Below the pieces are notes generated by a model. The model made no database searches, was not told the origin of the DNA, and saw only the letters and a program-made list of their open reading frames with translations. Shown one piece after another: positions 52,461 through 60,599 of a stretch of 64,000 nt of DNA (its first letter is position 1; the number at the start of each line of letters is the position of its first letter). Made by a program: the position numbers and the translations under genes. Location of the stretch: assembly GCF_017583065.1 (NCBI RefSeq), contig NZ_JAGEVL010000001.1:434001-498000 (forward strand), given 5' to 3'. The DNA comes from Staphylococcus shinii. GTDB taxonomy: Bacteria; Bacillota; Bacilli; Staphylococcales; Staphylococcaceae.

Positions 52461-52501
52461 GAACACTTGTTCTTAATCAACAACAATAAGAACAAGTGTT
52501 C
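52461..52501 (-). promoter_or_regulatory. Twin LexA (SOS) boxes in inverted arrangement
   Basis: GAACACTTGTTC (52461-52472) and GAACAAGTGTTC (52490-52501) both fit the Gram-positive SOS consensus GAAC-N4-GTTC. They are reverse complements of each other, and the match extends to 15 bases on each arm. They lie 37 bases before the uvrX start and 74 bases before the tautomerase gene, so LexA could control both directions. Confidence 0.85.
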
Positions 52502-52574
52502 TATATATCTTATTTTATAATTTTTAGAATTTTCGTGATATAATATCTTTAAATTAGTTTAGGAGGAATTACAT

Positions 52575-52760
52575 ATGCCAATCGTAAATGTGAAATTATT
52601 AGAAGGTCGTTCAGATGAACAACTCAAAAACTTAGTAAGTGAAGTAACAAATGCAGTTGAAAAAACAACTGGTGCTAATAAAGAGGCAATCCAAGTAGTT
52701 ATAGAAGAAATGAAGTCATCACATTATGGGGTTGCTGGAGTTAGAAAATCTGACCAGTAG
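52575..52760 (+). CDS. 4-oxalocrotonate tautomerase family protein
   Basis: A 61-residue tautomerase. After loss of Met, Pro1 is the catalytic base (MPIVNVKLLEGR). Arg11-type and Arg39-type positions are only partly kept. It forms hexamers in this family. The natural substrate in staphylococci is not known. TAGGAGGAATTACAT precedes the ATG. It lies divergently to uvrX behind the shared SOS boxes. Confidence 0.92.
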   Translation: MPIVNVKLLEGRSDEQLKNLVSEVTNAVEKTTGANKEAIQVVIEEMKSSHYGVAGVRKSDQ

Positions 52761-52900
52761 TATAAACCGTTCTATTACTAGAATATGGCTTTACCTTGTC
52801 TAAAAGTAAAAATTTTACAATAAAAAGCGCGAGACAGAAATCTAATTTATTTAAAATTATTTCGCCTTCTCATCTCTAGAGATAAAAGCTTTCCCTGAAC

Positions 52901-53010
52901 TCATGCATAAGTCCCACTAGCTCTTAAAAAGCGGAACACCTGAGTAAGTACTCAGGTGTAAGAACCACTAACTTAATAAATTAAGTGTGTTTCTTCAGAT
53001 AAGTGGGGTT
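52901..53010 (+). repeat. Structured intergenic repeat, copy A
   Basis: Starts TCATGCATAAGTCCCACT. Outer stem AAGTCCCACT with AGTGGGGTT (wobble pairs). Hairpin 1 is ACACCTGAGTA/TACTCAGGTGT (52936-52959), a perfect 11-bp stem. Hairpin 2 spans 52961-52994 with ACTTAAT/ATTAAGT at its top. It is followed 20 bases on by copy B. Confidence 0.7.
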
Positions 53011-53031
53011 AATGATTACTTGAGCTAAAGC

Positions 53032-53140
53032 TCATGCATAAGTCCCACTAACTCAATAGCGGAACACCTGAGTAAATACTCATGTGTAATAACCACTAAC
53101 TTAATAAATTAAGAGTGGTTATTTAGAGAAGTGAGACTTT
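53032..53140 (+). repeat. Structured intergenic repeat, copy B
   Basis: Same layout as copy A. Outer stem AAGTCCCACT (53040-53049) with AGTGAGACTT (53130-53139). Hairpin 1 is ACACCTGAGTA/TACTCATGTGT with one mismatch. Hairpin 2 is AATAACCACT/AGTGGTTATT topped by ACTTAAT/ATTAAG. It ends just before the promoter of the toxin-antitoxin locus. Confidence 0.7.
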
Positions 53141-53220
53141 ATTGTATATATACAGATGATATAATAATTAAGTCGCCTATCTCTCAGGCGTCAATTCGAC
53201 GTAGAGAGGAGGTGTATTAT

Positions 53221-53313
53221 TTGTTAATCTTTTTCGTTCACATCATCGCGCCAGTCATCAGTGGCTGCGCCATCGCATATTTTACTTACTGGCTAAGTAA
53301 ACGCGATAGATAA
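53221..53313 (+). CDS. Fst-family type I toxin (small membrane peptide)
   Basis: A 30-residue peptide starting at TTG 53221, with GAGAGGAGGTG about 7 bases upstream. It has one hydrophobic helix (FFVHIIAPVISGCAIAYF) and the basic tail YWLSKRDR, the classic pattern of Fst/holin-like toxins of the pAD1 par type, which insert in the membrane. The leader folds CGCCT with AGGCG, and the loop CTCTC is complementary to GAGAG just before the ribosome site, as expected for translational masking. The -10 element TATAAT is at 53160-53165. The antitoxin RNA lies on the other strand. Confidence 0.82.
   Translation: MLIFFVHIIAPVISGCAIAYFTYWLSKRDR
53222..53238 (+). repeat. Direct repeat, toxin-start copy
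   Basis: TGTTAATCTTTTTCGTT, identical to 53388-53404. In par loci such repeats flank the shared terminator and let the antitoxin RNA pair with the toxin translation start. Confidence 0.85.
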
Positions 53314-53343
53314 TTAAAAGGCGACAATAGCCAACACCAAAAA

Positions 53344-53377
53344 AATCCCCCTCACTATGACAGTAGCGAGGGGGATT
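53344..53377. terminator. Shared bidirectional terminator of the toxin-antitoxin locus
   Basis: AATCCCCCTCACTA and TAGCGAGGGGGATT pair with one mismatch around TGACAG, with A-rich DNA on the left for the minus-strand T run. It ends both convergent RNAs. Confidence 0.85.
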
Positions 53378-53387
53378 GGTGTATTAA

Positions 53388-53404
53388 TGTTAATCTTTTT
53401 CGTT
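53388..53404 (+). repeat. Direct repeat, antitoxin copy
   Basis: Second exact copy of TGTTAATCTTTTTCGTT. It supplies the 5' end of the antisense RNA. Confidence 0.85.
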
Positions 53405-53410
53405 AAATAT

Positions 53411-53440
53411 ATTATAACATCATACTGAGTAATAATGCAA
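53411..53440 (-). promoter_or_regulatory. Promoter of the antitoxin RNA
   Basis: TTGCAT and TATAAT with an 18-base gap on the minus strand. The consensus -10 fits the strong constitutive antitoxin expression expected in this class. Confidence 0.7.
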
Positions 53441-53555
53441 AAAAATTCACCAGTTCTATACTTCTTACTAGGCATCTTTTAATCGGACAGAGACTAATGA
53501 AATATGATAAAAGTGCTGCATTACTTCTTTGTTTCAAACTTATATAACAACAAAA

Positions 53556-54536
53556 CTATTCATCTAAGAATTTCTTAACTTCTTCTTTGTTTTTCGCTTT
53601 ATCAATTTCTAAAGCACTACCATCTGTTGGTGATTGAATATCTTGATACGTCCCCTTAATTGGTAAGGTTATAGAATCTACATTTTTATCACCACGAATA
53701 CCGAAGTTTAATCCTGACTGCACCAATGCAGAATCTGGCATATTAGTATTTAAGTAACCTCTTAAAATACCTGCAACTCTTGGTAACTTGAGCAGTGAGT
53801 CTACGCTCACAAGTTCTTCTTTTAAAGACTGCATTACTTGTTGTTGTCTACGAACGCGTCCAAAATCTCCTTCAGCGTCATGTCTAAATCTCGCATATCC
53901 TAAGAGCTCTTTACCATTTAAACGATGATGACCTTTTTTCAACGATACACCGATATTTTTCGACATATCTTTTTCAACATCAATTGGCACACCATTCGGT
54001 TCTAGTTCATCTATCATTTTTTCAAAACCAGTAAAATCTAAAACAGCGTAATATTCAGGATCAATCCCTAAATTTTTCTTCAACGTTTGTCTCAATAATT
54101 CTGGTCCACCGATAGAGTATGCAGAGTTAATCTTATGTTGACCACTTCCTGGTATGTCAGCATAGATATCACGCATTACAGATACCATCTTCATTTTTTT
54201 ATTAATATAATCGTATTGAGCAATCATGATAGAATCTGTTCTAGAAATTCCTCCATCTTCGGCATCTGCTCCTAAAACCATTACCGTAATCTTACCGTCA
54301 TTTTTAGCGGCACCATTAAATTTCTCTTGTTTTAATGTTTTACCGTGGTCTTTAGCATAATTGATTCCGGAATTATAACCATGCACAGCATAACCTACGA
54401 TGATTGCTAAAATTACAATAAAAATCAAAATGATTATTGGTAATTTCCTAATCCGCTTCTTTTTAACCCTACGCATAGGCGCTTCTTTAGTGTTATTGCT
54501 TGAGTTTGTATTACTTCTTTGTTTGTCTTCATTCAT
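53556..54536 (-). CDS. msrR: LytR-CpsA-Psr family protein MsrR
   Basis: A 326-residue membrane-anchored enzyme. A short cytoplasmic N terminus is followed by one membrane helix (about residues 30-50) and an extracellular LCP domain with the conserved Arg-rich patch ([22 protein letters not shown]). LCP proteins transfer wall teichoic acid or capsule from lipid carrier to peptidoglycan. In S. aureus MsrR affects beta-lactam resistance and virulence (known). ATG 54536 follows AAGG by nine bases. A TTG at 54545 abuts the ribosome site. It is divergent from msrA, as in S. aureus. Confidence 0.93.
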   Translation of the reverse strand: MNEDKQRSNTNSSNNTKEAPMRRVKKKRIRKLPIIILIFIVILAIIVGYAVHGYNSGINYAKDHGKTLKQEKFNGAAKNDGKITVMVLGADAEDGGISRTDSIMIAQYDYINKKMKMVSVMRDIYADIPGSGQHKINSAYSIGGPELLRQTLKKNLGIDPEYYAVLDFTGFEKMIDELEPNGVPIDVEKDMSKNIGVSLKKGHHRLNGKELLGYARFRHDAEGDFGRVRRQQQVMQSLKEELVSVDSLLKLPRVAGILRGYLNTNMPDSALVQSGLNFGIRGDKNVDSITLPIKGTYQDIQSPTDGSALEIDKAKNKEEVKKFLDE

Positions 54537-54675
54537 TAGTATCAACCTTATATCTTCAAAATTGCACTGCTATGTACTATAATTAACATATATTAAAGTT
54601 ATATAAAAAGAGTATAAAAATCAAGTGATATCTTTATATATGGTACTAAGGTCTAATACGGAAAGGATGTTAAGC

Positions 54676-55191
54676 ATGAATATTAATAAAGCATACTTCG
54701 CTGGAGGTTGCTTTTGGTGTATGGTTAAACCTTTTGATACATTTGAAGGCATAGAAAAAGTAACTTCTGGTTATATGGGAGGACATGTAGATAATCCTTC
54801 ATATGAGCAAGTCAAAAGTGGTAATACCGGCCATTTGGAAACTGTTGAAATCGAATATGATGTCGCACTGTTTTCCTACAACAAATTATTAGAGATTTTC
54901 TTTTCTGTAATAGATCCATCTGATGAAGGCGGACAATTCCAAGATAGAGGTTCACAATACAAAACTGCTATTTTCTATACAAATGAAGATCAAAAAGAAC
55001 TGGCAGAAATTTATATTGAGAAATTAAAAGATACTATGGATAAAGACAAAGCGATTGCAACACAAATTCTACCCGCTTCTACATTTTATGAAGCAGAGGC
55101 TGAACATCAAGATTTTTACAAAAAGAACCCTGAACGTTATGCAAAAGAACAACAAGATCGTCAAAATTACGAAAAAGGATTAGACATCTAA
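54676..55191 (+). CDS. msrA: Peptide methionine sulfoxide reductase A
   Basis: A 171-residue reductase of methionine-S-sulfoxide. The catalytic motif GGCFWC gives Cys12 and a nearby Cys15. It corresponds by position to the msrA copy next to msrR in S. aureus rather than the msrA-msrB fusion or pair, since no msrB is adjacent. ATG 54676 follows AAAGGATGTTAAGC. Upstream in-frame starts from 54625 lack a ribosome site. Confidence 0.94.
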   Translation: MNINKAYFAGGCFWCMVKPFDTFEGIEKVTSGYMGGHVDNPSYEQVKSGNTGHLETVEIEYDVALFSYNKLLEIFFSVIDPSDEGGQFQDRGSQYKTAIFYTNEDQKELAEIYIEKLKDTMDKDKAIATQILPASTFYEAEAEHQDFYKKNPERYAKEQQDRQNYEKGLDI

Positions 55192-55300
55192 TTTGTCTCA
55201 GAATTTTTATCATTCTCTTTGGCAACAGCGGTTCAAAGTGACTATGATTCAATGTAAATGTGTTTTCCTAGTCAATGTGTTCCAACACCATAAATTATTT

Positions 55301-55335
55301 AAAGCCGGAGTAGTATTTGCTACATCCGGCTTTAT
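55301..55335. terminator. Terminator between msrA and rbsB
   Basis: AAAGCCGGA and TCCGGCTTT, with GTAG and CTAC pairing inside the stem, close the convergent msrA and rbs units. Confidence 0.8.
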
Positions 55336-55347
55336 TATAGGTTGTCG

Positions 55348-56262
55348 CTAATTTTGTTTTTTCATTTCTAATGGTATTTTGTTCTTCTTCTCTACTTTCT
55401 TACCATCAAATAAGTGCATTACTGTTTTAATACTTTCTTCCCCCATTAAACTTGGTTGTTGTGCCACAGTAGCATATAATTTATTATTTTCTACCGATTT
55501 GATTGCGTCCTCGTTACCATCAAATCCAATAACTTTGATATCCTTATTGCCAACCGCTTCTACAGCACCTAATGCCATTTCATCATTTTGTGCAAAAATA
55601 GCTTTGATATCTGGATGTGCTTGTATAATATTTTGCGTTACATTCAATCCCTCTGTTCTATTGAACTTAGCACTTTGTTTCGATACAACATCAAGTGATT
55701 TATCTGCTACATTATGAAATCCTTTACCACGTTCTCTCGTTGCGCTTGCACCAGGAATACCTTCCAATTCAGCAACTTTCGCATTTTCACCGAATTGCTC
55801 TACAATCAGTTGACCACCCATTTCCCCACCTTTAACATTGTCTGAGGCAATAAATGATGCAACTTCTCCTTTGGCAACCTCTCTATCCAAAGTAATTACT
55901 GGGATATTTTGATCATTTGCAATTTGTATACTACCTGAAATCGCATCTGAATCCGTTGGGTTAACAATAAGGTAGTCTACATTTTGTTGAATCAAATCAT
56001 CAATATCATTTGATTGTTTTGCTGCATCATCTTGTGCATCAGCAAATTTCACTTTAACTCCTTGCTTTTTAGCTTCATCCTCAATACCATCTTTTATTTT
56101 CACAAAGAAAGGATTATTTAACGTAGATATACTGACACCGATAACAACTTCAGATTTTTTCTTATTTGACTTATCATTGTTATTACTTTCTAATGGAGAT
56201 TCTAGTGAACATCCTGCTAAAAATATCAACATTGTGATAGCGCTAATAAATAACTTTTTCAT
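55348..56262 (-). CDS. rbsB: Ribose ABC transporter, substrate-binding lipoprotein
   Basis: A 304-residue lipoprotein (lipobox FLAGC, Cys18) of the periplasmic-binding-protein type I family. It binds ribose or a similar pentose outside the membrane. Sugar-binding residues are expected in LNNPFF near residue 52, LDREV near 122 and IFAQNDEMALGA near 222. The pattern matches RbsB closely. It is the last gene of the operon, 14 bases after rbsC, and is followed by a terminator. Confidence 0.92.
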   Translation of the reverse strand: MKKLFISAITMLIFLAGCSLESPLESNNNDKSNKKKSEVVIGVSISTLNNPFFVKIKDGIEDEAKKQGVKVKFADAQDDAAKQSNDIDDLIQQNVDYLIVNPTDSDAISGSIQIANDQNIPVITLDREVAKGEVASFIASDNVKGGEMGGQLIVEQFGENAKVAELEGIPGASATRERGKGFHNVADKSLDVVSKQSAKFNRTEGLNVTQNIIQAHPDIKAIFAQNDEMALGAVEAVGNKDIKVIGFDGNEDAIKSVENNKLYATVAQQPSLMGEESIKTVMHLFDGKKVEKKNKIPLEMKKQN

Positions 56263-56275
56263 TAAATTACCTCCC

Positions 56276-57220
56276 TTATGATTTATTCTTTCTATCTATT
56301 AGCACTGCAATAATAATTACAACACCTTTAACGACTTGTTGATAAAACGAAGATACACCCAATAGATTTAAACCATTGTTTAACACACCTATAATTAGCA
56401 CACCAATTAATGTACCGAGTATGCGCCCTTTACCACCTGTAAGCGAAGTACCACCAAGTACGACAGCTGCAATAGCATCCAATTCATATGACATGCCGGC
56501 TGTTGGTTGTGCAGAATTTAAACGAGATGTTAATATAGCTCCTGCCATCGCAGACATTAAACCAGCTAAACTATATATCATAACCTTCAACTTATTGACT
56601 TTAATGCCTGAGATAAATGCCGCTTTTTCATTACCACCCATAGCATAAGTCTGTCTACCAAACACCGTTTTATGTAAAATAATATATAAAATAATGAATG
56701 TGATAAACATGGTCACTGCTGGTACAGGTATACCTAAAAAATAGCCACGTCCGAATAATTGAAATGCATAACTACCATTTAAATTTGTAATCGGATTGCC
56801 ATCAGTGATAACAAGTGTGAGCCCCCTAAAAACGGTCATTGTTGCTAACGTTGCAATAAATGGTGCCATCTTACCTAAAGTGATTAAAATCCCATTAATC
56901 GCCCCTAAAATAGCTCCGAAGATACAACCTATTAACAACGCAACAATTGAGTCAACACCAGACACCATTAATATGGCAATCATCGCACTGGATAACGCAA
57001 GTGTGGACCCAACTGATAAATCTATCCCCCCTGTTAAAATAACAAATGTCATGCCAAATGCTATCAAACCGTTAATGGATACTTGTCTTAATAAATTAAA
57101 TAAATTGGATGGTTCTAAAAAAGCACTGTTTAATACGCTTATGATAATGACTAATAATATTAATCCGATAAACGGTATGATTTTTTCTAAATATGAAAAA
57201 GATAACTTAGATTGATTCAT
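56276..57220 (-). CDS. rbsC: Ribose ABC transporter permease
   Basis: A 314-residue permease with about ten hydrophobic helices. Family motifs are MTFVILTGGIDLSVGS (around 59-74), AGLMSAMAGAIL and VVLGGTSLTGGKGRILGTLIG. It forms the channel as a homodimer with RbsA. It overlaps the end of rbsA by 14 bases. Confidence 0.94.
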   Translation of the reverse strand: MNQSKLSFSYLEKIIPFIGLILLVIIISVLNSAFLEPSNLFNLLRQVSINGLIAFGMTFVILTGGIDLSVGSTLALSSAMIAILMVSGVDSIVALLIGCIFGAILGAINGILITLGKMAPFIATLATMTVFRGLTLVITDGNPITNLNGSYAFQLFGRGYFLGIPVPAVTMFITFIILYIILHKTVFGRQTYAMGGNEKAAFISGIKVNKLKVMIYSLAGLMSAMAGAILTSRLNSAQPTAGMSYELDAIAAVVLGGTSLTGGKGRILGTLIGVLIIGVLNNGLNLLGVSSFYQQVVKGVVIIIAVLIDRKNKS

Positions 57221-58697
57221 TTATTTTCCCTCCAGTAGCTAAAGTCATAATACGTTCTTCAGATAAAGATGCCTTATCTAATAACCCTGCAATATTTCCT
57301 TCATGTACAACAGCAACATTGTCACTCATGCCAATAACCTCAGGTAACTCTGATGAAATCATAATAATCGACATTCCTCGTTCAGTAAGTTCATTCATTA
57401 ATTGATATATTTCTCTTTTAGCACCTACATCAATTCCTCTAGTTGGCTCGTCTAAAATTAGCACACGTGGTGCTGTAGCTATCCATTTCGCTAACACTAC
57501 TTTTTGTTGGTTACCACCAGACAAATCTACACAAGCATCATCTTGTTTACCTTTAATATTTAATCGCTTAATCATTTGCTGCGTATATTGTTCCATTGAA
57601 CGCTGAGCAAGAAAGCCTGATTTTGAAAAGCTTTTTAACGCAGGTAACGATATATTCTCTAAAATAGAGTCTTGTAATACTAACCCTTCTTCTTTTCTAT
57701 TTTCAGTAATAAAAGCTAAACCATGTTGTATAGATTGGTTAGGGTTATTCATATAAATATTTTTACCATTTAACTCTACTTGCATAGTTCCTTTATCTAA
57801 ACCAAATAACACGCGCATAATCTCTGACCTGCCAGCACCCATTAACCCACTAAAACCTAAAATTTCTCCTTTATGCAATTCAAAGTGAACCGATTTTAAA
57901 TCATGTTCATTTGAATTCAAGTTATTCACAGATAGCACTAATTCACCTTGCTTATAATTTCTTTCAGGATATTGGTTATCTAAATCTCTACCTATCATCG
58001 CCTTAACGATTTGTGAATGTGTGGTAGATTCAGTAGCAGCAGTTAAAATAGAACGACCATCTCTCATTACAGTAATACGGTCAGAAATGCTGAAAATTTC
58101 TTCCATTCTATGTGAAATATAAACAAAAGATACGCCTTCACTTTTTAACTTTTTGATTTGTTCAAATAATACTTCGATTTCATTATTTGTTAATGCAGCA
58201 GTTGGCTCATCCATTATGATAACTTTAGCCTCTTGCATAAGTGCTTTGCTAATTTCTAACATTTGTTGCATTCCAACAGACAAATCCCCTGCTAATTGAT
58301 TTAAATCAATCGTAATATTCAATTTCTTAAATATCTCTTGTGCCTGTCGCTTCATAGCTTTATTATCAACAATGCCGAAAAATTTAGTTGCTTCTTTTCC
58401 TAAAAATAAATTTTCTAGTACCGTCAAATTGGGCCAAATATTCAATTCTTGTTGTATAAATGCGATGCCATGATTTTCGGCATCTTTAGTATTCTTAAAA
58501 TGGATTGGTTGTTCATTTTCTACTACTGTGCCACCATCCGCTTCATAGACACCTGTAAGAATTTTCATTAATGTACTTTTACCAGCACCATTTTCGCCCA
58601 TTAACGCATGGACCTCTGCATCAGCAATTTCAAAATCCACACCCAACATCACGTCGTTTTGTCCAAAGGATTTATATATTTGATCCATATTAATCAT
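57207..58697 (-). CDS. rbsA: Ribose ABC transporter ATPase (double domain)
   Basis: A 496-residue ATPase with two nucleotide-binding domains, as in RbsA/MglA. Walker A of the first is GENGAGKST. In the second it is the degenerate GLMGAGRSE typical of the family. Signatures are LSVGMQQ and LSGGNQQ, with DEPTAAL and DEPTRGID Walker B ends. It follows rbsD by 14 bases. Confidence 0.94.
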   Translation of the reverse strand: MINMDQIYKSFGQNDVMLGVDFEIADAEVHALMGENGAGKSTLMKILTGVYEADGGTVVENEQPIHFKNTKDAENHGIAFIQQELNIWPNLTVLENLFLGKEATKFFGIVDNKAMKRQAQEIFKKLNITIDLNQLAGDLSVGMQQMLEISKALMQEAKVIIMDEPTAALTNNEIEVLFEQIKKLKSEGVSFVYISHRMEEIFSISDRITVMRDGRSILTAATESTTHSQIVKAMIGRDLDNQYPERNYKQGELVLSVNNLNSNEHDLKSVHFELHKGEILGFSGLMGAGRSEIMRVLFGLDKGTMQVELNGKNIYMNNPNQSIQHGLAFITENRKEEGLVLQDSILENISLPALKSFSKSGFLAQRSMEQYTQQMIKRLNIKGKQDDACVDLSGGNQQKVVLAKWIATAPRVLILDEPTRGIDVGAKREIYQLMNELTERGMSIIMISSELPEVIGMSDNVAVVHEGNIAGLLDKASLSEERIMTLATGGKINESI

Positions 58698-58711
58698 TAT
58701 TAATCACTCCT

Positions 58712-59104
58712 TTAAAATAGAACGCCACTTTTTAATATTGCATTAGCATAAGGTTTAGCTTCACCAGTTCTTATAACAGCTTTAACTTGCGTGCTATCCA
58801 CTTTCAACTGTTCATGAGATTTAGTGTTAATATCGACATTTTCTGCCATCAATTGTATGTAGAGCTCATCGTTTTGCTTAATCATTTCATTAGCAATCGT
58901 TACTTGCTCTATTACCATATGATTTTTTATTAAGCGAAATACTTCTAAGAATGATGGTTTCCCAAATTCTAAGGCAAGGTCTATTTTCTTAACTTCCTGT
59001 GGTACTGGCAGACCACAATCAGCAATAATAATTTGATCTGTATGACCTAAATCACTTAGCACCTTTGAAATTTCACTATTTAAAATACCTGTTTTATACA
59101 TCAA
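58712..59104 (-). CDS. rbsD: D-ribose pyranase
   Basis: A 130-residue RbsD that interconverts pyranose and furanose forms of ribose so that ribokinase can use it. The N-terminal [20 protein letters not shown] contains the catalytic His and Asp pair, and the C-terminal [10 protein letters not shown] motif is present. It starts 39 bases after the rbsR stop. AAAGGAGTGGTTTG precedes the ATG. Confidence 0.94.
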   Translation of the reverse strand: MMYKTGILNSEISKVLSDLGHTDQIIIADCGLPVPQEVKKIDLALEFGKPSFLEVFRLIKNHMVIEQVTIANEMIKQNDELYIQLMAENVDINTKSHEQLKVDSTQVKAVIRTGEAKPYANAILKSGVLF

Positions 59105-59120
59105 ACCACTCCTTTATTTA

Positions 59121-59134
59121 TGTAACCCGTTACA
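59121..59134 (-). promoter_or_regulatory. LacI-type operator before rbsD
   Basis: TGTAACCCGTTACA is a palindrome with the central CG typical of LacI/RbsR-family operators, lying between rbsR and rbsD. A related TGTAACCGTTTTCA is found at 60126-60139 just upstream of rbsR. Both are likely RbsR sites. Confidence 0.6.
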
Positions 59135-59143
59135 TGTTACGCA

Positions 59144-60109
59144 TTAATGACGTGTACTCGATCTCTTTATTACGGAAATGGCTACTTTTTCTAGTTCGAC
59201 ATAATCTTGGCGATTATACAATTTAAGTAACTTTGACATTGCTAGCTCTCCTAAACGATAAGCCGACTGATCGATTGTACTAATTTGAGGAAATGTCATT
59301 GTTGAAAATGGTATATTATCATACCCTACAATTTGAACATCCTTTGGAATTTGTAAATTATGTTGTTGAAGTATACCCATCACTCTAATTGCTAACAAAT
59401 CATTACTACAGATAACGCTGTCTATGTTTTGTTTCCTAATTAAATTAATAAATGAACCTTCATCGTTTAAATCCTGAGCTGAATAAGTTCTATGGTTAAT
59501 ACGCTGTTCTTTAAAAATTGACATTATTCCTTCTACACGGTGTTCAAATGCATCAATAGTTAAATCTTCATGTACAACTAAGGCACGGTTACAGCCACCT
59601 TCAATCACTAATTCTGCTTGGCGTTGTCCTCCTTCATAATGATCAGTTGAAACACCCGTAATTTCATCATTAGTACGGTCGACAAATACAAAAGGCATAT
59701 GAATAGGTTCTAATATTTTCTCAATTATATTTTCGTTAAGTGCAGTAGTGATCATACCTGCGCAATTATGAGATATAAATGTTGTTAAATAGGCCTTTGC
59801 TTTTTCAGTATCATTATCACTGTTACCAATTAACACTTGATAGCCATGTTCAACAGCAACATCTTCAACGCCTCTTGCAATCAATGTAAAAAACGGATTA
59901 CTTATATCTGGTAATAGCAATCCAATCATTTTAGATTTCCTTTTATATAATGTCCTTGCTGCTTCATTTGGTTGGTAATTAAGCTCTGCAATTGCACGAT
60001 CAATTTGCAATCGTGTTTGCGCCTTAACATACCCCGTATTATTAATCGCTCTAGAAACGGTTGCAACTGAGCAGCCCGCTAATTGCGCTACATCTTTTAT
60101 CGTTGTCAG
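59144..60109 (-). CDS. rbsR: Ribose operon repressor RbsR (LacI family), CTG start
   Basis: A 321-residue LacI-family repressor when read from CTG at 60109. The complete HTH reads [19 protein letters not shown], then the hinge region ending [16 protein letters not shown], then a ribose-binding-protein-like effector domain with [14 protein letters not shown]. An in-frame TGA lies just before the CTG, and no ATG, GTG or TTG precedes the HTH. AAGGGGTGATTTGA gives a ribosome site six bases before CTG. A start at TTG 60010 would remove the HTH. Ribose should release it from the operators. rbsK is absent from the operon. Confidence 0.82.
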   Translation of the reverse strand: MTTIKDVAQLAGCSVATVSRAINNTGYVKAQTRLQIDRAIAELNYQPNEAARTLYKRKSKMIGLLLPDISNPFFTLIARGVEDVAVEHGYQVLIGNSDNDTEKAKAYLTTFISHNCAGMITTALNENIIEKILEPIHMPFVFVDRTNDEITGVSTDHYEGGQRQAELVIEGGCNRALVVHEDLTIDAFEHRVEGIMSIFKEQRINHRTYSAQDLNDEGSFINLIRKQNIDSVICSNDLLAIRVMGILQQHNLQIPKDVQIVGYDNIPFSTMTFPQISTIDQSAYRLGELAMSKLLKLYNRQDYVELEKVAISVIKRSSTRH

Positions 60110-60552
60110 TCAAATCACCCCTTTTGTGTAACCGTTTTCATACTACCACATATTTCCACTATTTAATAGCATAATTGCATGATTAATTTATTAAATTATT
60201 TTTATTTAAAATAAAAACCTAGTTTTAATCTAAGTTATTTGTCACTAAAAAAGAAAATCATTTATATGAATTCATCACCTCAGAAAAGTAATAATACATA
60301 TAAATTTTAATAAGGAAATGCACGTATAATATGTTCATAATAAAGTGAATAAGATTTCAATACAGTATTGAAAGCGTTTTCTAATGATGATATATTTATA
60401 TTGTACCTTTAACAAAGGGGTAACGAGAAATTCAAATATAGTTAGAATCAAAATGATATTTAAAAAGGTAACAATTGTTAGTTTATTAAAGTAGTTAATG
60501 ACTTCTCCAAAGATTAACTACACAAACCATTAAGCACTATTAAACTCCTTAA
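60110..60552. other. Spacer between rbsR and mprF
   Basis: About 440 bases. It holds the TGTAACCG operator near 60126, a cre site at 60368-60382, and a plus-strand promoter-like pair TTGAAA (60369-) and TATATT 17 bases apart that overlaps the cre. A 12-codon frame (MIFKKVTIVSLL) near 60453 follows on the plus strand, too short to call a gene. Confidence 0.5.
60368..60382. promoter_or_regulatory. Catabolite responsive element (cre)
   Basis: TTGAAAGCGTTTTCT matches the CcpA cre consensus WTGNAARCGNWWWCA at all but the last base. It implies carbon-catabolite control of the rbs operon, or of a plus-strand transcript starting here. Confidence 0.65.
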
Positions 60553-60588
60553 AAAGCACCCCACATGCATATGACATGTGGGGTGCTT
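60553..60588 (-). terminator. mprF terminator
   Basis: AAGCACCCCACATG and CATGTGGGGTGCTT form a perfect 14-bp stem. On the minus strand it is followed by TTTTTAAGG. It is 12 bases past the mprF stop. Confidence 0.85.
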
Positions 60589-60599
60589 CATGTTGTAGT

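Larger units (their letters stand above)
53344..53404 (-). ncRNA. Antisense antitoxin RNA (RNA II-like)
   Basis: The minus-strand promoter TTGCAT (53435-53440), 18 bases, TATAAT (53411-53416) predicts a start near 53404. The RNA runs about 60 bases to the terminator. Its 5' end is the complement of the direct repeat at 53388-53404, which is the exact complement of the toxin translation start at 53222-53238, so it can block toxin synthesis in trans along with pairing at the terminator stem. Confidence 0.75.

Noticed and set aside
52901..53140. Repeats considered as a CRISPR array
   Set aside because: Only two adjacent units of about 110 bases with internal hairpins, no short repeat-spacer pattern and no cas genes.
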